A stretch of DNA of 63,607 nucleotides from Phaeoceros laevis (taxonomy: Eukaryota > Anthocerotophyta > Anthocerotopsida > Notothyladales), in NCBI GenBank assembly GCA_049999765.1, contig JBNGIQ010007862.1:44582-108188 (forward strand), given 5' to 3'. The notes under the pieces were generated by a model that saw only the letters and a program-made list of their open reading frames with translations, was not told where the DNA came from and ran no database searches. Below are positions 56,057 through 63,607 of this stretch, piece by piece; positions within the stretch are counted from its first letter, which is position 1; each line of letters begins with the position of its first letter. The translations under genes were made by a program, and so were the position numbers.

Positions 56057-58629
56057 GATACTAAGTGCTGACCAGTTGGGCAGCGGATAGAAATAGTACT
56101 AATCGCATTGAGTACAGAAAATACCGAGTGTTGAGGTGGTCACAAGCAGGGGTCGGCATACTGTTCTACGTGTGTACCAGCAAGAGTTGGCAAATCGCTT
56201 GCTAGACCAAAATAATTGTTGTAAATATATGTGTTGGCTTGTGGTTACTAGAACTTATCGGCACTGTCACATGGAAAGAAACCCTCCGCTTTCTCCTCAA
56301 TGTTAGACCCCGAACTGCTAGCGAAAACGCCAACCAACGCTGTCGTGGGCTGCCTTGGAAACGCTGTACACCACTACCACCTCTCCACTTCGTATAAATA
56401 AAGCGTTTGTCACTGCCGGGAAGTTTCCATCTGTTCTCCTCCAGACTCCCAAGACTTGGCGCTCGTTACGGCTTTGCTGGCCTGGCCAGATCTACCGCGA
56501 TTTACACCTCTGCCAGGTCTTTCTCGCACCACCGCACCACCAGCTTTGCCTAGGACAAGGCTTTTCACCAGCTTTTCTGCCATACATATAGCCTGCCAAA
56601 AGTCCAGAGAAGAGAAACGAGCCACGTGGCACAGGCTAGGAAGTTCATATGAATGCGAAGTTTTTGAGTCCAAACAGCTCGGATGCTGTGGCAAGCAATA
56701 TGGAGAAGTGGGCACTGTAACTGACCCCAAGGGCCACTATCCCAGATAGGGAAGGCCGCATAAGGCTGATGCAAATCGCAGACGGCTCACCAGCATCACA
56801 GCTTGAGCACTAGCAAGCCAAACAAGCCTGTGAGTACCTGTTCTGCAGTAGAACTTGTCATTCAGATTCGTGCTGCGTCACCACAAAGAATCAAAACGAT
56901 CAGGGCACATGGATTGAGAGAGAACCTCCTGCCAGGCAGTTCCAAACATTAACTAGTGAGAGAAGACACCAGCACTGCTATATCCCTGGGCCTCGCCCAT
57001 CTGCCCCAGGTTGTTGACGGCAGTGACGCCAGAACCAACTCCAAAGAAGGTGAGAAACAACACCCAATAATACTAGACTCACCATGGCCTGCATGAGACT
57101 GAAGTCTTGGCCCTACTGCGCCACTTCCCCATGTACTTCTAGTACAGGCTCTGACCTGTCAAATGCAGACTTTGAAAGCAATATGCACATAGAATGCCCA
57201 TTGCTTGGACTTGATGTACTCTCAGTGACAACACACTGAGCTTCTTCTTGTGCCTCATCCAGTTTGTTTCAGTCAGGCGTGTCATGACAGGGGTTCCCCA
57301 CCTGAGAAGTGGGCGAGTCTTGCTCCTGCCCCGACCAAAAACCACCTGTGAACAACTCGCCAGGAATTGCAATGGGCAAGAGAAGGAAACCGAGGACTGT
57401 CCCTGCGACCAGCTAGTCCCTGCGATTATCGTGTATGTAGTTGCAGTGAGAGGACCAAAGCAATCGTCAGAAACAACCACCCCCATCAGAAACAAGTCCA
57501 GAAGAACAAGAAGTGCCAGCATCACAAGTAAATATTTTGCGCTCTTCTCGATTTTCTTCTCCACTGACTCCGAAATCTAAATAACCTGTTGAAAGACAGA
57601 GCGTAGTGTCGGTGAGAGTGACATATTCTTTTACGAATTTATATGTTCAGCGGTTTCAACATGCCATCGATGCGTCCTGCCAACCAATTTACCTTGTGGC
57701 ATCGTGTAAAAAGAAGGGCAATGCAAGTAAGTAGACAACAGCAGGACCGAGAGACGCCAGCAAGACGAACGATGCGGCCTTCTGCTGAGACCATAACTGC
57801 CTTTTAGCACTCCAGTTACTGTTCCTCCGCATAATTCTTCAAGCAGGTGACCAATGCTGCCGTGTCCAGCCATGTCGAGGTGTTGGCTCCCACACATATC
57901 ACGATGCCCATCTGTAAAGCCCAAGACATCAATCAGCACACTGCTACTCATCGCACCAAGGAACACAAACACAAGTGATTGGGAGCTGAAAATTGATTTG
58001 CAAAACCTTGCTCACCTGCCAAAAGGGAAGAGGGGCAATACGCTCGGTCGCGACCAGCCCCAGGATGCCATAACAGCAAGCTGTGCAGGGCAGCAGAAAC
58101 TAAAATTACCAAGATTGAGCAGCTGACGGATGCCCAACGCGTGAGCAGACCCACGTTGTCGCCAACGTCCTTGGGCAAAACCGAGGTTGTTGAGCGTGAC
58201 TCACCCATTCATCTCCTGGTCTCGCCAGATGCTACAGAAGCAGCCATGGGCCTTGTTTGATTTGGCTACAACCCAATCCTCATAGTCAGCGTGACCTTCA
58301 GCAATTACGCACAATCGAAGTTCAGCAAAATGCTTGCTGAGCAGCGAACGTCCCGACTACGGCATTGATGATCACGAATCAAGATTGCTCAGATCCTGTA
58401 CTTGTTGTTGCGATGGTATATTGTCATGACTGGACTTCGTGTGGTGCACAAAGCTTTGCAAGGTACCTGGACCATACATTTCCGCAGGAGTTTGGGGGGC
58501 AACGAAGTTGTGGAGTTTGGCCTGAGGATCTTTAGTGTTGTGGAAGCAACAGGGCGGGGCCATGTGGGGCAGTCCTCGTTGCCTTGAACAACTTATTAGA
58601 GGAGCTGTGTACCTCGTGGGCACCGTGCA
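56057..58629. other. Region with possible membrane-protein exons on the minus strand, unresolved
   Basis: Several minus-strand pieces look exon-like: 58208-58060 (MGESRSTTSVLPKD, then a hydrophobic SCSILVILVSAALHSLLLW), about 57931-57835 after a tacag acceptor (MGIVICVGANTSTWLDTAAL), about 57815-57692 (KAASFVLLASLGPAVVYLLA) and 57564-57400 (hydrophobic LLVMLALLVLLDLFLMGVVV). They suggest a multi-pass membrane protein, but the frames do not join cleanly and no family was recognised. It may be a decayed gene. The rest of the interval shows nothing. Confidence 0.3.
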
Positions 58630-60936
58630 ATGTCCCGTCCACCGCAGGCTTCTGTTTCCCGCCCATTTTTTATCATGCGGAGCTATTCTCTTGCAGTTCT
58701 TGTTGTGGCTGCTCTGATCTTTTATGTCTTGGTGTCGCTCCACATTGGATCGCAACGAGGATTTTCCCGAGGCAGATCGAAGACCGAGAACTGGGAGGCA
58801 CAGGGTGTTCGGCAGTCAGAAAAGGCCCTAGATTTGCTGGCACGGTACTGTGACAATTCGTCTGCAAGCCTGCCATCTATGCAGCTAGTCGCAGGCGGGT
58901 CCGACAATGGAAGAAAGGTAGCGGTCATAGCAGAGGCTGAGAAGATGTTTCAGAATTTGAGAGTCCAGGCAGGTGCAGGAATGGAAGGCGACCTGGATCA
59001 TGGAAGTGACACAGGAAGCCATTTTCGGGGACATGTCGAATTTGCCGAGGTAAGGGACGAGAGAACCGCAGAAGATGTTACTTTACCTTCTCGTGCGAGT
59101 AACAGTCGGGAGGTAAATCTGCTGAGCAAGAAATTTCAGCTGGTGATCAAAGTTCTTGCTTATAGCAGGTTCGAGTCCTTGGCCAGGTGTCTCCACTCTC
59201 TGGAAGCGGCAGACTATGGCGGCGACACCGTGAAGCTGCACATACACATCGACCATTTTGGGTTGCCATCAGAGTCTGTTGACAGCTTGGGAAAGGGCAG
59301 GTTGCCTGGGATGCACACAGCCTTTGAAGCTATACACGAGGACGCCACTGACAAGTCTCTGAAGAAGAGCTTTTCAGTTCTGAGTCATGCCGACCAGTTT
59401 AAGTGGCTTCACGGTCCAAAAGAGGTCCACTTCCGGAGTAAGAATGCAGGCCTACAGGCTCAGTGGATCGAGGCATGGTGGCCTTCAACAGACGACGAGT
59501 TTGCCCTGATAGTTGAAGATGACATGGAGCTATCCCCTCTGTTCTATCGCTATCTTCGATCTCTGATTGCCACCTACTTTTACAATCCTGCAAATTTTGA
59601 TCCCACCATGTTTGGAATCTCCCTTCAAAGGCCAAGATTCGTTGCTGGCAATGGAGGGAATCTCCTTATAGTAGACAACTCCACACGTCTCTTCCTCTAC
59701 CAGATGGTTGGCACCTGGGGCCAACTCTTGTTTCCAAATCCATGGAAGGAGTTTCGGATATGGTATGACATCCACAAGTCTAAAGGCGTCAAACCTGTTC
59801 TTGAGGGCATGGTTACCAACAGATGGTACAAGAAGCTTGGGGAACGGATATGGACACCATGGTTCATTAAGTTTGTGCATGCTCGGCAATATTACAACCT
59901 GTATACTAATTTCTTGCAGGAGCGGGCCCTGAGTGTCTCGCACAGGGATGCAGGAGTGAACTACAACAGCAACACTGGGCCCGACTCACAGCTTATTGCC
60001 AACTCCATCCAAGACATTGATTTGTGGGAGATGGTGCCACTAAAACGGCTTAAGAGGTATGACTTTTGCTTTCACCAAGTTGTACCAAAGAATGTAGTGG
60101 GCACCAGGTCGGAGAAGCTTCAACCTTTACTCAAGTCTATACATGTCAGGAACGACATAGTGCTGATAAGTCTGCTTGGGGTCCCAAAAGTTTTGGTAAG
60201 AAACTGGCTGTGCCATTTTGAGAGGCTTGGCCTTCAGAATTACCTTTTGCTGGGGGATGACATAGGGCTGCTGAATGACCTTGGAAGGCGAGGTCACGCT
60301 GTCGTACATGCTATGCTGGGCAAACAGGAGAAGAACTTACTGTCGGAAGCTGGAACTCGCAAAATGGCTACTGCATGTTATCGGAGAGACTTTCTCACAA
60401 TCTCTTCCATCAATTCTCTGATCAAATATGGATATAATGTGTTATTTTCTAAAGCTGATACATTGTGGTTCGAACATCCTTTGCGGAACACCAATGTCTC
60501 ACATGATGTGGCGGCTGTCAAACACGGACAAGAATGTAGCTCAGGTTTCCTATATATCAGAAGTACAAAAAAGGCACAGCAGGTCCTCCACTGTGTATGG
60601 AAAAAGCTCTCGTCTGCAGTGGAAACCAGCTTTCCATTTGAGACACACGTAATAAATCAGACTGAGTCAGAAACATGGGGTGACATAGGTTGTACGTGTG
60701 CAGCTGAAAATCAGGTTCCTGTCACAATTTTAGATCCGTTGAAATTCCTTTTGTTCAAGAAATCGTCCGCAGATGCAGAGGGATCTCAGACTGGAGCCGT
60801 AACACCAACCTTGTTGCTAGATGGGTTGAAAAATAATCAGCCCCTAGTCTTAGTCAAAGACATGCTGAAGCGAGGTTTCTGGATGGTCGATGATGACCTT
60901 GCCTGCGTGAGAGTCACTTGCCAGACAAGGCTGTAA
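58630..60936 (+). CDS. Golgi-type two-domain glycosyltransferase, single exon
   Basis: This is one open frame of 768 codons with no intron. A short basic N-terminus and a single membrane span at about 18-40 (SLAVLVVAALIFYVLVSLHI) indicate a type II Golgi protein. A first GT-A domain (about 165-450) begins FQLVIKVLAYSRFESLARCL, continues KLHIHIDHFG and GLQAQWIEAWWPSTDDEFAL, and carries IVEDDMELSP as its DxD-like metal site near residue 297. A second domain (about 500-740) resembles the nucleotide-sugar transferase fold of GT77-type enzymes (LISLLGVPKVLVRNWLCHFE, RRDFLTISSINSLIKYGYNV), but where DxD is expected it has SKADTLWFEHP. Plants have a conserved family with this two-part layout and unknown substrate. 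The sugar and acceptor cannot be told from sequence. Confidence 0.8.
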   Translation: MSRPPQASVSRPFFIMRSYSLAVLVVAALIFYVLVSLHIGSQRGFSRGRSKTENWEAQGVRQSEKALDLLARYCDNSSASLPSMQLVAGGSDNGRKVAVIAEAEKMFQNLRVQAGAGMEGDLDHGSDTGSHFRGHVEFAEVRDERTAEDVTLPSRASNSREVNLLSKKFQLVIKVLAYSRFESLARCLHSLEAADYGGDTVKLHIHIDHFGLPSESVDSLGKGRLPGMHTAFEAIHEDATDKSLKKSFSVLSHADQFKWLHGPKEVHFRSKNAGLQAQWIEAWWPSTDDEFALIVEDDMELSPLFYRYLRSLIATYFYNPANFDPTMFGISLQRPRFVAGNGGNLLIVDNSTRLFLYQMVGTWGQLLFPNPWKEFRIWYDIHKSKGVKPVLEGMVTNRWYKKLGERIWTPWFIKFVHARQYYNLYTNFLQERALSVSHRDAGVNYNSNTGPDSQLIANSIQDIDLWEMVPLKRLKRYDFCFHQVVPKNVVGTRSEKLQPLLKSIHVRNDIVLISLLGVPKVLVRNWLCHFERLGLQNYLLLGDDIGLLNDLGRRGHAVVHAMLGKQEKNLLSEAGTRKMATACYRRDFLTISSINSLIKYGYNVLFSKADTLWFEHPLRNTNVSHDVAAVKHGQECSSGFLYIRSTKKAQQVLHCVWKKLSSAVETSFPFETHVINQTESETWGDIGCTCAAENQVPVTILDPLKFLLFKKSSADAEGSQTGAVTPTLLLDGLKNNQPLVLVKDMLKRGFWMVDDDLACVRVTCQTRL

Positions 60937-61513
60937 ATATACCAATACCTGCTCATGGCTTATTCAGCAAGGCCCTGGATGGGGGCAGTAGGCAGCTACA
61001 ATTGTCAGGTTTGTCGTGTGCACTTGCTGCAGCAAGATAGTACTCTCATCCATCAGCTCGTTCTCGGTGGCAACACACATACTATAAATGCATACCTGTC
61101 AGCAGCTTACTTAGTCTGCCTGGGCCACCAAATGCGTTTGCCTAATCTTCTGAATTAGGGGGTTTCTCCCCAGTGAGAAGAACCCAGCCAGCAGTACCAA
61201 ACTCACCCCAAGGCCTGGGGCGCATTACTGGTCCCGTAGATTCTATACAACAATGTCTCTTGGTAGACAGAAAAATTTTATGACGAACCAGCTGGCTCTA
61301 CATTTTTACACCATCCAAAGGGAAGCAGGCCCTCCTCGCAAAGAGCAAGACCATGATATCTGACACTGACAGCTCCTCCCTTGGAGACCCTAGCTGTCGA
61401 AAATGTGGTATCCTCCAACATCCCTAGTCTTCCCAAACAATCCCCAGAACAATCCCTCCCCCTGCATGTTATGCTTGTATATACAAAGAATGTGCCTGTT
61501 CATAGTGCGAGCG
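60937..61513. other. Convergent intergenic region
   Basis: This holds the 3' ends of the glycosyltransferase (plus) and the UPF0183 gene (minus). Nothing else was recognised. Confidence 0.45.
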
Positions 61514-62713
61514 TCAATTGCTGGATTGAAACAGCGTAACTGTGGCAATGTGTCCATTCTTCATCACCTCAAACGCAATGTTTCTGTAGCCATAAACGAA
61601 TGTGGGACCGAAGGGGTTGCTGACAGAGCCCTGAGCTTGTATTGCAGCACGGCCTCCATCACCGAGCAGCTCCTGCACCTCCTGCCACTTGGTGTCAGCA
61701 GTTATTCTACGCTGCGAGGCATCACCATAGGCCACAGTTCCAGGCACATCATCCCCGGCTTCAGCTGCCAAGGGGGGGCAGTGGATCACAAAATTGCACT
61801 TGATGTAGCAATTAAAGTCCGTGTGGCCCGGGAAATTAGTGTGCAACACAAATTTCTTGATGCGATGAGTCTGGCCGTCGAAGAGAATATCCACCCCACG
61901 GGCAAAGAAGTTGTAGAAGTAATCCCCGCACAGCGCAGTCCTGGGCCGGGGATCCGACGCTGAATGTATGACCATGGGATCCACCTGCTTCGGGTTGATG
62001 CCGCAGGGCCTGCCAAGCTCCGCCCACACATCCTGCGGGGAAGCCCCAAATGGCAGATGCTGCCCGCCTCCGGTGAACCACAGCTCCTCCGCCAGCTTCA
62101 CATGCACCTCCTCCATGTAGAGGCTTCCCAGAGGCAGTTGCGGAGGCAGAGCCTTCTTGACCAGCGCCCCGGAGCCAGGCCCTGCCAAGACAGTGCCGTC
62201 GTAGATGCACACCCTAGACATGACCGGAGTGGTGCCATCGGGGAACTCCAGCGGCAGTTCAGCCTCCCGGTGCTGGCAGGAGTCTGTGTACTGCGGCGGG
62301 ATGGGGAAGGCGAACGAGAGCCCCGGGTAAAAGAGCGTGTAGATGCACCTGCCGGTGTCGTAGTGGCCCGGGAAGGTCGGGCCGAAGAGAGCATAGACCG
62401 CCACGAAGGTTGCGGCCACGCTCGGCCCCCCGATGCAGGAGGTAGCGTAGCGCATCTGCAGGCGTTGCACATCGTAAACCTCTATGAGGCGCAGGCGCTG
62501 GGAGCGTGGCTCGAAGCGCAGATGGAAGCCATGGTCCGGGAAGCTGATCACCAGGTCCAACCTGAGAGGCTCCTCGTCGTTGTACTTGACGTGCACCACA
62601 TCAAACACATCCCTGTGCTGCTCCACGTACGCCAGAGCCTCGCAGACTGGCATACCCAGATTAAAGGCCCCCAGGCCTGCTCCCGGTCGCAGATCCAGCG
62701 TCAGCGCCCCCAT
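61514..62713 (-). CDS. UPF0183 / PHAF1 family protein, single exon
   Basis: A complete 399-residue minus-strand frame matches the UPF0183 family (human C16orf70/PHAF1, one copy in most plants). Recognisable blocks are the start LTLDLRPGAGLGAFNLGMPV, YNDEEPLRLDLVISFPDHGF, LRFEPRSQRLRLIEVYDVQR, ALFGPTFPGHYDTGRCIYTL, YPGLSFAFPIPPQY, PFGASPQDVWAELGRPCGIN, DYFYNFFARGVDILFDGQTH, KFVLHTNFPGHTDFNCYIKC and the end YGYRNIAFEVMKNGHIATVT. Human PHAF1 works with MYTHFD2-independent autophagy factors such as BCAS3 at phagophores; the plant role is not established. The frame has no intron and no defect. The G+C content is clearly higher than in the flanks. Confidence 0.9.
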   Translation of the reverse strand: MGALTLDLRPGAGLGAFNLGMPVCEALAYVEQHRDVFDVVHVKYNDEEPLRLDLVISFPDHGFHLRFEPRSQRLRLIEVYDVQRLQMRYATSCIGGPSVAATFVAVYALFGPTFPGHYDTGRCIYTLFYPGLSFAFPIPPQYTDSCQHREAELPLEFPDGTTPVMSRVCIYDGTVLAGPGSGALVKKALPPQLPLGSLYMEEVHVKLAEELWFTGGGQHLPFGASPQDVWAELGRPCGINPKQVDPMVIHSASDPRPRTALCGDYFYNFFARGVDILFDGQTHRIKKFVLHTNFPGHTDFNCYIKCNFVIHCPPLAAEAGDDVPGTVAYGDASQRRITADTKWQEVQELLGDGGRAAIQAQGSVSNPFGPTFVYGYRNIAFEVMKNGHIATVTLFQSSN

Positions 62714-63607
62714 GCCAGCCCTGGACTGGAGGGCAACACCTCGCTCCGCTGGAGTCGTTTCACATCCCTGCTTGGGGTTGAAGACGCTCCTCCCTGGACG
62801 AGGAACTGAGGAGCATCACAGGCGGACGTCAATCGAGCTCCCCAATTCCACACCGGGTATCATCACTCGAATCGGAAGGTTTGCCCCTTCGTCGCTACTC
62901 CTCAGTTGTCACTAATCGCACTCTTACAGCTGCCCTGTTTCTTGACTCTTCCACGATTCATCTTCACGCCAAGTACTGGTAGCTTCGTACGTCTTCCCGT
63001 CCGTCCAGCCTAAACCTCAAACCTCTTCCGGCTTTCCCTCGTACTTATTACTTGACTAATCTTTTTACTCGCAATTTGTTTTCTGTGCCTACACTGCCCT
63101 GCAGCCTATTCCAATTACTCTTGCAATGTTTGCATGTGCTTTTCCTTGTGAAGCTTGAAGATCCAAGATCCATAATGAACATTCCCTTATCAAAGATTAT
63201 GTATGAGATATCAATAAAATTCCACCTTAGAAGTTGTGAACCATATTCACAAATATTTGAAAATTGGATATAAAAATTTTAAAAATATATCTCTATATCC
63301 TTTGTATGATATAATGTATAATAACTTAAGAGATACAAATCTCCAGAAATCTAGACTATATGAAGCACATCAAAAAACTTACTACCTGTAGAAGCATTAT
63401 ATTTATTGTTTTACATAAATCACAGAAAAAAATTAAGAAAAAAAACATTTTGGTGTATTCTAGTTTAACATCTTGTGTACATCTTTCCAATCACTCCATA
63501 AAGAATGTGATTTCATTCATGTTCATTGTCGGTTTATATGATGCATGTTTAAAATGTGAAAATACATGCCTATTGCAATATAGATGGTTCAACTTTCCAA
63601 CAACTTA
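62714..63607. other. Terminal noncoding region, AT-rich from about 63170
   Basis: The first part should contain the UPF0183 promoter. From about 63170 to the end the sequence is strongly AT-rich with short A and T runs and no coding signal. It resembles the AT-rich start of the window and may be repeat DNA. Confidence 0.45.

Noticed and set aside
59160-59190. GGTTCGAGTCC word resembling a tRNA T-loop
   Set aside because: It lies inside the glycosyltransferase coding frame and has no cloverleaf around it; in general no tRNA gene was recognised in the window.
61964-62915. Plus-strand frames of 281 and 143 codons opposite UPF0183
   Set aside because: They are antisense shadows of a well-conserved GC-rich coding frame.

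Overview
This window is nuclear DNA from a land plant, most likely a non-seed plant. The evidence is a plant-type Piezo channel, an LRR-malectin receptor kinase, a PUX10-type UBX protein, short GT-AG introns, and plant-style Ty3/gypsy (Tat-like) and L1-type retrotransposons. The species cannot be fixed from the sequence. Gene models were built by hand from homology, splice sites and intron phase.

Layout. 1-1180: wreck of a PIF/Harbinger transposon (transposase end on +, Myb/SANT-like partner on -). 2532-3902 (-): four-exon FNR-fold protein like fruit protein pKIWI502. 4271-6080 (+): secretory cyclophilin with two homologous, apparently alternative last exons. About 6597-17613 (+): 19-exon Piezo gene. 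18079-39445: a Tat-like gypsy element on the minus strand, bounded by two 0.67-kb LTRs and split by a 10.9-kb LINE (21831-32700, also minus) with a 16-bp target duplication. 40944-45648 (+): LRR-malectin receptor kinase. 45903-46331 (-): two-exon tail of a histidyl-tRNA synthetase gene, frameshifted by an 8-bp tandem duplication. 46459-48058 (-): TSR3, an 18S rRNA modification enzyme, with the 5' end unresolved. 48478-48507: a hairpin plus CTAG that looks like a Helitron 3' end. 50397-52623 (+): PUX10/UBXD8-like protein. 54161-56056 (+): THUMPD1/Tan1-like tRNA acetylation cofactor. 58630-60936 (+): intronless two-domain Golgi-type glycosyltransferase. 61514-62713 (-): intronless UPF0183/PHAF1 protein. 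The window ends in AT-rich noncoding DNA.

The host genes are mostly unrelated housekeeping or signalling genes and form no operon or pathway. TSR3, the HisRS fragment and the THUMP protein share an RNA-translation theme, which may be coincidence. The points most worth checking are the duplicated cyclophilin terminal exons, a third, degenerate RNase H-like domain in the gypsy element, a 508-codon Pro-rich ORF downstream of the LINE reverse transcriptase, and the HisRS fragment/Helitron terminus neighbourhood.
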